Positions 19,295 to 29,934 of a stretch of DNA of 64,000 nucleotides are shown one piece after another. The notes under the pieces were generated by a model, which was given only the letters and a program-made list of their open reading frames with translations, had not been told where the DNA came from and did not search any database. Numbering within the stretch: the stretch's first letter is position 1; each line of letters starts with the position of its first letter. Origin of the DNA: Hermatobates lingyangjiaoensis. Lineage: Eukaryota > Arthropoda > Insecta > Hemiptera > Hermatobatidae. A program made the translations under genes and the position numbers. The DNA is taken from positions 124,001 through 188,000 of the forward strand of contig JAPFBL010000569.1 of NCBI GenBank assembly GCA_026182355.1. Direction: 5' to 3'.

Positions 19295-19690
19295 CTAATA
19301 GTTGTAATTTAAAATGGTTCCTTTCCATAGCGATAATTTCATGGAATTGACCATCATTTCTCTCGTGAGTTTTGTCTTATGGACTGCTGTTGTATGGCAT
19401 TTTGGGGCGCCGGCAGAAAGGTGCATAGTAATTCTTCTAGACAATGAAGTCGTAGTCATTCCTATATATGAGCTTTTACTGGCTTCGCAGCTCTCGACAT
19501 TACATGAATACTCATATACAAGATTTGTTTCTTTTGATTCTTTTACGCCAGGACTATTTTTCATTATTACACCGCCTATTGAAGGGCTTTGGTAGTAAGT
19601 TATAAGGGTCAAACTATCCTCAAGCTTAATACATTTAACATGGCTTTTTATCATTTTGAAAAGTATTAAAAATAAACACATAAAATGCAC
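19295..19690 (-). pseudogene. Penelope-like element GIY-YIG endonuclease, truncated
   Basis: 131 residues open on the minus strand. The C-terminal half is a PLE GIY-YIG nuclease: NLVYEYSC (residues 57-63), then SSYIGMTTTSLSRRITMHL (73-91) and the LTREMMVNS region (108-116). VYEY and YIG are the paired motifs of the domain; the Arg-Arg and His that follow are the usual catalytic and metal-site neighbours. No reverse-transcriptase domain lies upstream, as the copy is cut at about 19690. The C-terminus ends early in NYNY. PLE enzymes copy RNA into DNA and the nuclease nicks the target. Confidence 0.85.
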
Positions 19691-19699
19691 TACTATATG

Positions 19700-20340
19700 A
19701 TTAGATGAAGGAATGAAACACCAAGTCTCAACACAAAATACTTTTTAACATAGACTTGACGTTTCTCTCTCATTCCAATCATGAGTAAATACCACACAAT
19801 AAAGGATTACATAGCTCGTGAGTCACTACTATCTTCCTACCTATTGACGAGCCAGTCCAAATATAGAAGTGAGTTTTTTTTGTGATCTTATTTATAAGGG
19901 TTCTATCTCTGGATTTAGTTTAAAATTATATTAGAAATTTATATAAAATATTTATATAGAAAAGAAAAGTTCGTGTAAATTAGAAGAGATGCCATAAACA
20001 GACATGTAAACTAACGTAAACCATTGTCACAGTACCATTCCTGTATTTATTACTGTGCTTTAAATGTTGACTTATATGAACGAAATTATAGTTATTTTTT
20101 TTTAAACTGTAATTTTGTGGTACTAAAAAATCTACTAAAAATAAAGTAACTATAGATAAACAATCTACTTTTAGGAATAGTAATAATACTAACCATAATG
20201 TACTGAAACTAGAAATAATAAGAAAAATAAGAATTAAGGACTTTTTTAGAAGCTGAAGTTAATCTCTTAATTCTTCATTCGCTGGTTTATTCTTGGTACG
20301 CTTCAACTATAGGTTGGTTATAACACCAAAGATATAATAA
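19700..20340. other. Intron sequence with small repeat remnants
   Basis: 19775-19800 matches the outer tail of family C (ATGAGTAAATACCACACAAT). 19835-19880 is a B-like tail without its core. 19900-20340 shows nothing recognised. Confidence 0.45.
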
Positions 20341-20344
20341 ATCC

Positions 20345-20690
20345 TTCAATATTTTTTATTATTTTTTTATTGTTTAAACCGATCCCCTAGCTGGTTATAA
20401 AGTCAGCCGTTTACCAGCTTTTTGTTTGATCGTGATTCTACAGATTCTATATTGGGAGTCCTAAATTTGTCATAACTCAAGTGCATTTTGCATAGGGGAT
20501 CTTTAAAGAGTACCTGACATCGTACAAGCTCGAGACCGACGGCTTAACGTGCTCTCTTTGAAGGACGACGTATTCAGATTTATTCTCCTCTCGTGTGAAT
20601 AAATCAATGACTAGGTTCGATTGAACCCCGGACAACCAGCCCAGAGGCGAGTACGTTAACCACTGAGCTAACCTGTCCCCTTTAGTTCAA
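20345..20690 (-). repeat. tRNA-headed SINE, near full length
   Basis: Head at the right end (TTAGCTCAGTGGTTAACGTA read on the minus strand), Glu/Gly-like boxes, then GGACGACG, GACATCGTACA and a TTGGGAGTCCTAA segment. The tail carries no poly(A); the left end is a run of T (minus-strand A). Confidence 0.65.
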
Positions 20691-20829
20691 CGTTTACTGC
20701 AACACTAGGAGAAATATAGAAGACTACTAAGTAAGATGAACTATGTTTAGTTCTGTCTTAAGGAGTGTAATAAAGCAACCTATATATATGTATAAAAAGA
20801 TTACACATAAACACGTGAAATATCAATCA

Positions 20830-20905
20830 AGGATTAAACAATCTATGAAAAGGGAAAACAAGACTAAGATTTTTCAACCGTAACAAGCGGTCTTCGTTAG
20901 AGTAA
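20830..20905 (-). repeat. Family A unit, ribozyme damaged
   Basis: Core CUAACGA (G5 to A), helix II intact, AGAUUU. It joins (TA)n at 20916-20964. Confidence 0.6.
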
Positions 20906-20912
20906 AAAAAAC

Positions 20913-20968
<56 letters not shown>

Positions 20969-21016
20969 TAATTTTTGAGGGTTGAGGTCCAATGATTTTA
21001 AACTAGTCCTTTTATC

Positions 21017-21048
21017 GACGTTTCGACATATATTTATGTCATCTTCAG
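21017..21048 (-). ncRNA. Hammerhead ribozyme, family D
   Basis: Same core and helices as 18448-18479, complete. Confidence 0.84.
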
Positions 21049-21295
21049 GGCTACAACATGATTGTTTTACAATTATCACTACTATTACTACTATTTGGTA
21101 ATTTATTAAATTTTAATATGTACAGTAACAAGGAGGAATTTATTGATAAATCAGTTATTTCGACTATGGATTATTTTTGTAACACATTGACATAAGGATA
21201 TTGTTATAATTATTCTATTGCTTTAGAATTATTTCATAAGTAAAATGTAATAAATTACCAAATAGTAGTGCTAATTGTAAAACAATCATGTAGCC

Positions 21296-21327
21296 CTGAA
21301 GATGACATAAATATATGTCGAAACGTC
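21296..21327 (+). ncRNA. Hammerhead ribozyme, family D
   Basis: Complete; mirror of 21017-21048. Upstream GUAGCC pairs with GGC after the cut. Confidence 0.84.
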
Positions 21328-21588
21328 GGCAAAAGGACTAGTTTAAAATCATTGGACCTCAACCCTCAAAAAAATGACATCATCTAAATATTGGGTCAAG
21401 AAAACAAATCATGATATATAAATATATATGTACATGCTGATCGATCTTCCCCTGAACCCAACCTCAACCGTTAATTTTTTTTTGTTAATGTATTTTTTTT
21501 TAATTTACATATATCTTCCTTAGTGTTATTTTATTCATATTTTAATTTTTTATGTTGTTATTATTATTTAACATAAATAACTATGTTA

Positions 21589-22100
21589 TCTATATATAAA
21601 TTCTCTTCGTGGCTCTGTATGTATGTATGTATGTTTGTACCTTATGCATTCGGCCTACAATGGACCTTTTTCAAAAATTCTTTTGCAAGGCACTTTCTAT
21701 AGGTCTTGGGGTGGTTTTAGGCTATTAAACTCTGGGGGGCAGCTTAACCCCGGCCCCCTAGGGCCCAAAAACCTCAACAATTTGCCAATTTTTAGTTTTT
21801 GCATTTTTTCTCAAGAAATATGGCGTCTACGGCCTTAATGTATAAAATATGAAATATTGGAAATAAAAATCGAACTCAATGTTATTTAATGATTTTTTGC
21901 TCTAGGATGCTTCTTTCATAGCCTAGGTACCACTATTCTCCTGAAAATGTTAAAAAAAGTCCAAGGGACTGTAGATCATGAATGAAGAATCGTAAGACAA
22001 AAATGCATAAAATAATATTGAACCCAATTTTCATTTCGATCATTTCATATTTTATACTTAAAACTTCTAGACCCGGGCAACGCCGGGTATTTCTGCTTGT
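21589..22100 (+). mobile_element. Non-autonomous Helitron-like element
   Basis: Starts TCTATATATAAATTCTCTTC and ends with a GC-rich hairpin ACCCGG-GCAACG-CCGGGT followed by ATTTCTGCTTGT. The 5' TC, subterminal 3' hairpin and CTTG (for CTAG) end are Helitron hallmarks. No Rep/helicase frame. The GC-rich middle (21700-21780) is distinct from its neighbours. Confidence 0.62.
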
Positions 22101-22105
22101 TATTA

Positions 22106-23030
22106 TATATAACGCGTGCTTTTAAGTTGTAAGACTAAGGTTAACAGACTCTATGATGGATGTGGTTGGGGAATTCTTACGGATATTCTCTGAACAAGGG
22201 GGTTTGGATGGGGTAGGGTTTTCATGTCCTTATTGGTCACCAATCTATTTGTGAATTCGTCAATTTGATTCTAACCTAAGGTCTCTTTGAATATCCACAT
22301 TTCTGTCCCATTTCCTAGTGAGTTTTATATAAAAGAGAACCAATTCTTAAAAATTCCGTATCTCATCACTGAGTCAATATCAGATATCGCTGAGATATTA
22401 AACAAGACATAATGTAACGATTAACAATAATTATGCATTTCAATAGAGGTCCTTTCAATTATCATTTCAATAAGGGATTTGTTCATTAAAAATATGCAAA
22501 AAGAGTGGAGTAAGAACGAAAGTTTATCTGAATATGCATTAGAAAATGTTATGAATATGCAGCTAACAAAATTGAATATGATTAAAAAATATATATTTAC
22601 CACATTGTAACTTAGCTGAAATAAGAACATTTTTTTTTTATTTTCCTCTTAATGATGATGTACTACAGGAATGGAAAATAAACTGAATTTTAATGACGAG
22701 CGGAATGAATTATACAAAAAAAAAAGAGAAAGTAAGCGGATGGTATTTTCTGTTGAAAGATAATGAACATTTTCAGCACTATAGATATATGAATTAAATG
22801 TAAGAAGAAGTTTTGCAATGAGTGAGATATGATACATTGGTCAGAGTGGAGAAATGTGGTCGTAAAGTGAAGCTAACGATGCACCCCCTACCCGCTCGCT
22901 GTCTTGTCCAGCTAACAGTTATTAGGTAAGGCCTGTAAAGACACCAGGGCATTTGATTAATCTCCGAGTGTTGTAAACCTTAGAAAAGGGTACGACTTAA
23001 ACTTTATATCAAACAAATATTAAACTATGA
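22106..23030. other. Intron sequence with no recognised feature
   Basis: Two slightly GC-richer patches (22190-22240, 22870-22990), but no frame, splice signal or repeat family recognised. Confidence 0.4.
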
Positions 23031-23214
23031 TATATATATATATATAGCGTATTTTATAAATACTGTATATCTTAAACTATTAGCAAAGGAAAAAATATTA
23101 TCAACAATCAAGTACATGTGATATAAAAAAATAAAAATAAAAAGGAAGTCACATTTCCAATTCCATACTCTAGCCTATACGCATAAGCATATTCAAACTT
23201 AAAGAAAAATTCAT

Positions 23215-23365
23215 CAAAAAAAAAAATTTAAATAAAAACCGAAACGATGGAAATGATAGTTTAATTTGAACATGAAGAACTGACCGCCGTTCCTGAAAAA
23301 CTTGTATTTTAAAAGTTACTAGTTCATGGTTGATGCTATTATATATATATATATATATATATATA
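23215..23365 (+). repeat. Family F remnant
   Basis: Keeps TTTAAATAAAAACCGAAAC and the tail TTTAATTTGAACATGAAGAA, then (TA)n at 23340-23364. The ribozyme core is lost. Confidence 0.6.
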
Positions 23366-23442
23366 AAGATTTCCCACAGGAAACAATCAATCAATCAAAC
23401 AATCAATGATCAAACCACAATATGAAATGGGAAAACAAGACT

Positions 23443-23477
23443 TAGATCTTTCAATCGTAACAAGCGGTCTTCGTCAG
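23443..23477 (-). ncRNA. Hammerhead ribozyme, family A (long upstream)
   Basis: CUGACGA, helix II with one mismatch (GACCG/CGAUU), GAAA, AGAUCU, A17. Upstream continues into the longer A sequence (23480-23570) also found at 25088-25290 and 31493-31710. Confidence 0.65.
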
Positions 23478-23559
23478 AGTCAAAAACCCAACTGAAATAC
23501 TAGATGCAGAAAACATCTGGTGAGGGGTTGAGAAGAGTGGAAGGAAAGAGTGATATTTT

Positions 23560-23710
23560 AAAATATACATAAATATATAAAATATATGTAGGTATATATA
23601 TTTTTAAAATATAAATATATAAAATATATGTATATATATTTTTAAAATATAAATATATAAAATGTACGTATATATATTTTTGAAATATAAATATATATAT
23701 TTATATTTAC
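23560..23710. repeat. AT-rich tandem repeat
   Basis: Three to four imperfect units of AAATATAAATATATAAAATA with GTATATATATTTTT. Confidence 0.6.
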
Positions 23711-23826
23711 ACCTGATAAACGAAAAACGACCCAGCAGGACAGACTACACTTAAAATAAACTGCATTAGTCCTCACCCAGTGGGATCTTTAGTTGACTAT
23801 CGTCCTCTGTCAATTTACTTCTTTTC

Positions 23827-23858
23827 CTGAGGACGACCGCCAATACGGTCGATATATT
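23827..23858 (+). ncRNA. Hammerhead-like motif, A14 to U
   Basis: CUGAGGA, helix II GACCG/CGGUC (5 bp), but GAUA replaces GAAA. Helix I CUUUUC/GAAAAG is 6 bp. Likely inactive. Confidence 0.6.
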
Positions 23859-24089
23859 GAAAAGGGAGTCTTTGTTGTGTTTCTTTTTATGTGACACAGT
23901 TTATTTTAAGTATATATATATTTTTTTTTCTAGTAACAAGTTTCCTAGCACACCTCTCAATGGAGCGGAAATATAATGTATAAGCGGAAAAGTGTACAAG
24001 GAAACTTCTTTTAAAACATATAGAGGACTATTTAACCAAACTTGCATAAATAAGGACTACTTCCAATATATACGTATATATTTGTACAT

Positions 24090-24590
24090 ATGTAATTATA
24101 TATTATGATTAAACCACTAAAAAACAGACAAAGAAAGTCTATCATGCTAAGCTAACCAGGGAAGAGCTTGTAGAAGGAATTAAAATAATACAAAAGAACG
24201 AGACGAACAAAGACTTAAATTAACAGAAGCTATAGTTACACAGAAAAAGAAACCATTTAAATTAAAAAAAAGCGACAGTTATAGAGAAAAAGAAGCCATG
24301 TAATAATATATAATTACAGAATAGCGAAAAAGTATTAAAACTGTTTAGAAGAATTGCAAGCCAGGTGGGACCTCTCCAGTTAGCGACAACGACAACCTAA
24401 GTCACTCAACCCTCACCGATCAGAAAAACAACTTTAATCCCCCCCCAACCCCAGCAACACATTTCACTCTTCCTATATAAAGGAACTATCTGTTTGAAAA
24501 CTCATTTCTATCTTGATAATGACTGATGATAGTAGAAACATAGACTCATTCAACATGTCGACGATTGGTGATATATTGTTGGGTTTCAGT
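24090..24590. other. Intron sequence with no recognised feature
   Basis: A moderately GC-rich patch at 24360-24480 with no frame of interest. Confidence 0.35.
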
Positions 24591-24594
24591 TAAT

Positions 24595-24690
24595 TGGTAT
24601 CAGTTGGGTTTTTGACTCTAAAGAAGACCCCTTGTTATGGTTGAAAGATCTTAGTCTTGTTTTCCCATTTCATATTGTGATTTGATCATT
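24595..24690 (+). repeat. Family A unit, ribozyme damaged
   Basis: Core CUAAAGA (G5 to A), helix III AGAUCU and tail intact. Confidence 0.6.
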
Positions 24691-24739
24691 TATATATACT
24701 GTGGATATAGTAACGAGAACGTTATTTAAAAAAAAACTT

Positions 24740-24840
24740 AAATAATTATAAAAAAGCAAGTTTCAGCCAAATTTGGTTTTATTTTTAAGAATATTTCTAT
24801 ACAGGAAGGACTGGCACCCAAATTTACAAATATATATAAT
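24740..24840 (+). pseudogene. PLE N-terminal fragment
   Basis: Frame IKKQVSAKFGFIFKN then ISIQEGLAPKFTNIYN, ending in TATATATAAT. LLP is changed to LAP. Confidence 0.7.
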
Positions 24841-25052
24841 TATATACAAAACATTAATTACTGTTTTGTATATATCTTTTGGGAATATACAGTACTAATT
24901 ACTGTTTTGTATATATCTTTTGGGAAAATAGAGTACTACGGCAATGAGAGTTTGATTGGAAGTGGAAGAAACTGACAACATCCCGATTTATCCTTTTTAG
25001 TTATATATATAATTATTGATCAAACCACAATATGAAATGGGAAAACAAGACT

Positions 25053-25087
25053 AAGATCTTTCAACCGTAACAAGCGGTTTTCGTCAG
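25053..25087 (-). ncRNA. Hammerhead ribozyme, family A (long upstream)
   Basis: CUGACGA, helix II AACCG/CGGUU, GAAA, AGAUCU, U17. Followed upstream by the long A sequence to about 25290. Confidence 0.78.
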
Positions 25088-25299
25088 AGTCAAAAACCCA
25101 ACTGAAACACTAAATGCAGGAAAACATTTGGTGAGGGGTTGATTAGAGTTGTACTTTAAAAGGGTGTAAGCCAAAGAAAGGACAAATGTCCAGAAAGGGA
25201 TGTTTGGGAATACAAAGGAGTACGAAAGAGTAAAAAACTATCCGCTAGCTGTCAACCCTCTTAGAAGAGGCTATTGCCCTCGCAATGATTCTTATTGTT

Positions 25300-25515
25300 T
25301 CATATTGTGGTTTGATCATTGATTGTTATTTCACATAAACACGTGAAATAACAATCAATGATCAAAAACCACAATATGAAAAGAGAAAACAAGACTAAGA
25401 TCTTTCAACCGTAACAAGCGATTTTTGTCAGAGTCAAAAACCCAACTTTGGGTTTTGAAAGGGTTGAAAGATCTTAGTCTTGTTTTCCCATTTCATATTA
25501 TACCATAGTTTGATC
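25300..25515. mobile_element. Tail-to-tail and head-to-head family A cluster
   Basis: 25305-25380 is a palindrome of two A tails joined at their outer ends around ACATAAACACG. 25381-25432 is a minus ribozyme with core CUGACAA. 25445-25510 is a plus copy from GAAAGATCTT onward only. Confidence 0.7.
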
Positions 25516-26930
25516 ATATAATTATTTATATAACAAATAAGGCCCGTTCTAATAAATTCCGACATATTTATTGAATGACAGTGAAAGTAAGATTAAACTG
25601 GATAAGGGCAACCTTTTGAATAAAAGCATTCATTTTCTCTACCATAACAACCTTTAAGGGTAACATTTATATATTTCATTAAAAACCAAAATCAGTTTAC
25701 ATTGTAAACCATTTGAAAGTTAACTATTTTTCAACATAAAATAACTGATATTTATAGTTATAATACATTATTTAATGAATAGAATTTACTAAAGTTGTGT
25801 AAGTTCTATTTATAGCTTTCATTCTAAATAACTCAAGAATTATTTAGTCTAGTTGTGGATCAAAATCACCTGAAAGTATATTTTTAGGTTTTATGAGCTA
25901 ATAAAAATATATTAAATTATCAAAATGAATAGTTTTCGTTTTTTTTTATGGTTATATTTCGCAAGAAATAATTGACTTTATTATAAAGCAAACAATTTAA
26001 AATCTTACTTAAGAAAGGATAATAAAGATTTGCAGAGATTAAGTTGCCTGTATGAATCATTCTTCTAAATTGGTATGAATTGCAAGTAATGGTGAGTCAT
26101 AATTCACTTAGTTATAGCTTACCTTGACAATACTAATTCTCAATTACAGCTGATCATGACATCAGCGTCCTTTGGTTACAGCCCTTAGGGATTGTCTAAT
26201 TGTCTAATGGGGGCCCTTTGCCCCTTAAGTGTTTTGCTTATCCAACATCATTTAACCAAATTAAACCAACACTAAATCTATGCTTTTCAGTTATTTATGG
26301 CGTTGGAAATAAGTTATCAAGATCCATTGAACTAGTCAGTTGAACAATGTAACTAACAACTACATGTAAACTATAATTTAATTATTTCTCAAAATATAAA
26401 AGACATATTTATAAAAATGATATATTCTATAAAATATAGAATCTCAAATTAAAATATAACATTTTCGTACAGTCATAAAATATTGATATTGGAAATCAAC
26501 TATCCTCAAAAAATGTTAATTTATTTCGTTCACTATTTCTTGTGAAAAAAAAATTAGAAAAATGCTTCCTTATAAATATTTAGTTTGGAATGTGAAAAAA
26601 AAATTGTAAGGCAATTTGAAACAGGGTCTATTATGAAGATATTCAACTCATGATTTTAAATTTTTGGATCAGCTAAATAAGTTTCTGAATTATCTCAGTT
26701 CAATAAATTCTTTGCGTTCAAAATAAAAAGAGGTAAAATGTTTTCTGTAAGACAGAAATATATTACATTCCTCTTTGCAATATAACTACATATTTCAAGA
26801 ATGTTTTTTGTTTCAAATATTTTTAGTAATTCACAACGAATGTTTTACTTCTAAATTTTGTTATATATTGTGTGATTTTTATTCATTTCAACCTAACTCT
26901 GTTTAAAATATTTAATGGATTATGTCAAAC
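25515..26930. other. Long AT-rich intron stretch
   Basis: No repeat, exon or RNA recognised in about 1.4 kb. Confidence 0.45.
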
Positions 26931-26974
26931 ATAACGTGGAAACCATAGTACGAAATTCTTATAAAATGCAATGA

Positions 26975-27060
26975 AAACTTTTCGACCAAGTAACAGACAT
27001 CGTCAGTCAAAACAATTAAATAAGATGTTCCCTGACAAAGACCATTGTTGGTCGAATGAT
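26975..27060. repeat. Decayed ribozyme pair
   Basis: A minus motif (26979-27006) has CUGACGA and GAAA but no stable helix II. A plus motif (27032-27060) has CUGACAA and GAAU with GACCA/UGGUC. Confidence 0.4.
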
Positions 27061-27124
27061 CTTAGTCATATATATAGAAAGAATGAATCTTGTAGAATGA
27101 GTTATATGCTTGTAGTTTATATAT

Positions 27125-27350
27125 AACAAGATTTCCCAACAAACACGTGAAATAATCAACTTTCAAGCGACAATAAGAAATGGGAAAACAAGACTAACAC
27201 TTCCAAGCGGTCTTCGTCAGAGTCAAATTCGAAGTGATCGGGATTTGACTTTGACGAAGACGGCTTCTTACGGTTGAAAGATCTTAGTCTTTTTTTCTCA
27301 TTTCTTATTGTGTTTTGGACGTTGATGTTTATTTCAGTTGCTTACTATAA
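27125..27350. mobile_element. Foldback element, family A, decayed
   Basis: Both tails are present. The plus ribozyme reads UUGACGA (C3 to U) at 27251-27288; the minus one has lost GAAAGAUC. Confidence 0.6.
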
Positions 27351-27544
27351 AATCTAATTATATATTATAAGAAACTTTTTTTTTTAATAAAATTTTAACT
27401 ATAACTCAGAAAAGTTACAGAAAAAAGTTTGCCAAGAATTCAATATGAACCAAGGTATACAAAGATTAACATTTTCTGTATCAAATTTTGAGATACCTTT
27501 GTAGTTTATAAAAATCTCTAAAAATCGATGATATTTAATCACGC

Positions 27545-27830
27545 TCTCTTTTTTACTTTACTACAATAGTAAAGTATCGTGATCGTGAAAAAATTCGATC
27601 TCGAAATTTTGATGGAATTACATGTTTTTGAGGCCCCAAAAGTCGTTGAATGAAGGTTTTTCGATGATGTCTGGTGTGAGAATGTGTATCCAAAGTTAGT
27701 GGTCAAGCTACGGTCCAGAAACTTTTGATGGATCAAAATCATATTCTACACAAAAATGATCCTCATAGTGTAGATGTGCTGTACAGGCTTTTATGCATGA
27801 TGGAAAAGTCACTTTTTTTTTTCGAAAAAT
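27545..27830 (+). repeat. Interspersed repeat of unknown class (copy 2)
   Basis: Longest readable copy of the family at 5520-5672 and 42815-43330; starts with the inverted pair TACTTTACTACAATAGTAAAGTA. Confidence 0.6.
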
Positions 27831-27834
27831 ATAT

Positions 27835-28275
27835 TCTAAGAATTTCTTTCTGCTAACTACCAATTCTAGAGTAATGAAATTTTAGCATTATATTTGAGGC
27901 TACAAAAGCAATACAGGAAAAATATTCTCAGATTTTTTCTTATGATACCAATTGAAACAAAATTGTATCAATTGGTATCATAAGTATCATATCAACACTT
28001 AAATGTGTTGTGCTTTTCCTTAGGATTATACTAATACTACTATTTCTCATTACCTTTGTTGAACAAATAATAACTCAATAAATATATAAGTAATACGTAC
28101 GAACGTATACACATAAAAAAATTCTACTGGTAAGTAGATATATTTCAATATATTTTCAGTTATATTGAAATGGAACCAAAGATCAAGTTTTCAAATTAGT
28201 CTAATGTAATACAGACTGAAGTTTGTTTGTTATCAAACTCATGCAAATAGACCCTCAAAATAAGCAAAACATGTG
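27835..28275. other. Intron sequence with no recognised feature
   Basis: Contains a short hairpin CAATTGGTATCATAAG near 27950-27990. Nothing else. Confidence 0.4.
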
Positions 28276-28280
28276 CTTTT

Positions 28281-28612
28281 GCATAATGTATTTTGTTTTC
28301 TAATGCTGACAGTTATAAGTGTTCAAATTTAGTGCTGTTCTAGGAGTGAGAAGTACGGCTCATTTAATATTTGGCACCCATTTTATTAATGTTCGAGTCA
28401 CATTACCGGGTTGATTCTAAACTGGGAGTCCTACATTTTTGCATACCTGAAGTGCATATAAAGTACCTCAAGAGTTTTTAACGAATACCTCAAATCATGA
28501 GGTACCGACTTGTTATTGTTCTTTTCGCAAAAAGCAGAATGATATTCGAACCTTGCATCTACCAGTCCAGAGGCTTCGTAGGGTAGCCTCTGCGCTACCT
28601 TGGCTCCATTTA
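28281..28612 (-). repeat. SINE, left half of an inverted pair
   Basis: tRNA-like head at its right end (GTAGCGCAGAGGCTACCCTA read on the minus strand) and B box GGTTCGAATATC. Tail to 28281 includes CCAAATATTAAATGAGCC. Pairs with 28918-29222. Confidence 0.7.
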
Positions 28613-28917
28613 TAATAATCTAATTTGATAATATATAGTCATACGCACGGATGTACAAAATAATTACTCAAGAATAATTTTAAATAATTACTAAATTACA
28701 TCATACAATTAAGAATAACAATTTGACACTACATTTGATCCATTGTTTGCAATACTACATTTTACATTTTCTGATTTAATGTTGGAGGTTTCACTTATTT
28801 ACAAATTATTCAATTACTACAATTAAGAACAAACTTTAGTAATTATTTAAAATCATTCGAGCGTATAACCAAATATTATGAAATTCATTGATAACCTCTA
28901 AGTTACTGGTATAAGTG

Positions 28918-29222
28918 GGACTAGGGTAGCGCAGGGGCTACCCTACTTGCCTCTGGACTGGTAGATGGAAGGTTCGAATATCATTCTAGTTTTGCGAAAA
29001 GAACAATAACAAGTCGGTATCTCATGATTTGAGATACTCGTTAAAAACTCCAAATGCACTTCAAGAATGCAAAATGTAGGACTCGCAATGTAGAATCAAC
29101 AAGTAATGCGGCTGGCACATTAATAAAATGGGTGCCAAATATTAAATGAGCCATACATCCCTCCCCTAGAAGAGCACTCAAGATGAACACTTATAACTAT
29201 CGGCATTGCAAAACAAAATATA
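28918..29222 (+). repeat. SINE, right half of an inverted pair
   Basis: Same SINE in opposite orientation, 305 bp after a spacer of about 305 bp, and 150 bp from the donor of cadherin exon A. Confidence 0.7.
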
Positions 29223-29374
29223 TTGGTATAAATTCTATTTAATGCTATAACAGGTGTGCCAGTAAAAAAAAAACTGCCACAATTCATTATTTTTAGTCGA
29301 AGGGTGTGGGCGGACTAATTATAGCTACGAATGTATATTTCTTTATGAAAATACAAAGGTGCTGTAGTACTCAC

Positions 29375-29524
29375 AGTGGCGTAGTACTCGGGATTGATGC
29401 AGGCCCCATTAAGAAGTCGACATCCATGATAGACAAAACTAGGCTCCTGGTCATCATCGTCCCTGATGTTTATCGTAAGAGTAGTGGTGGCTGAAAACCT
29501 CTCGCTTTCCTCACTGGCTCGGTC
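29375..29524 (-). CDS. Cadherin exon A (internal exon)
   Basis: This is the first of four consecutive exons, in transcript order, of an extracellular cadherin-repeat protein. It is 150 nt (50 codons), with acceptor TTTCAG just above 29524 and donor GTGAGT just below 29375, both phase 0. It encodes the end of one cadherin repeat (TTTLTINI), then the linker RDDDDQEPSFVYHGC, whose Asp cluster is where interrepeat calcium binds, then NGACINPEYYAT, which begins the next repeat. Cadherins are plasma-membrane adhesion proteins. GC content is clearly above that of the flanking intron. I think of the arthropod Cad74A/Cad87A group, but this is unverified. No signal peptide, membrane segment or start codon lies in the exon. 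Confidence 0.87.
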
Positions 29525-29737
29525 CTGAAACAAAGTTAATTTCAGTTAATTAATTATGAAATATTAATAGAAATAGTAATCACTTCTCAATATTTTATAA
29601 AAGAAAAAAAAAAATAAATGTGTCATCGTAAGAAATATTATAAAAAAAAAGTATCAACTTATCATACTAATTTCATCTATTTATTTATTCTATATTGTAA
29701 TCTGGTGTCACATTAATAAAGTTCAAGTCAGTGTTTA

Positions 29738-29930
29738 TAAGCCCTAGGTCCCGAGCCTATACGATGTCAAATACTAGTTAAGGATCCTTATTCTAAATAC
29801 AATTAAGTTAAGGCAAAATGTAGGACTCCCATTGTAGAATCAATATTCATTTTTATGGTATCACAAAGAGCTAATGTTCGGCCTATGTGTTCCCTTGTCC
29901 AACTGTCACTACAACTTAACCTAACTTTAG
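29738..29930 (+). repeat. SINE body and tail, head missing
   Basis: CCGAGCCTATACGATGTC, AGGACTCCCATTGTAGAATC, TATCACAAAGAGC, GTTCCCTTGT and CAACTTAACCTAAC, the conserved order of the family. Confidence 0.68.
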
Positions 29931-29934
29931 AAAA

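Larger units (their letters stand above)
20916..21425. mobile_element. Foldback ribozyme element, family D, with a different centre
   Basis: (TA)n at 20916-20964, arms of about 150 bp (20965-21115, 21240-21390), and about 125 bp of unpaired centre. Outer tails end near CTAAATATTGGG. Sister of 18363-18790. Confidence 0.83.
12204..29374 (-). other. Cadherin intron A-B
   Basis: 17.2 kb intron. It contains a LINE fragment, SINE copies, the mariner-derived foldback, a PLE tandem junction, a Helitron-like element, an inverted SINE pair and many ribozyme foldbacks. Splicing across this length is inferred from exon phase and the continuous cadherin sequence; no transcript evidence is available. Confidence 0.8.

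Noticed and set aside
24520..24560. CTGATGATAGTAGAAACATAG as another hammerhead
   Set aside because: Only 5 nt separate the core from GAAA, too few for helix II.
26979..27006. Complete hammerhead on the minus strand
   Set aside because: CUGACGA and GAAA are there, but the 15 nt between do not form a stable stem. Kept only as a decayed unit.
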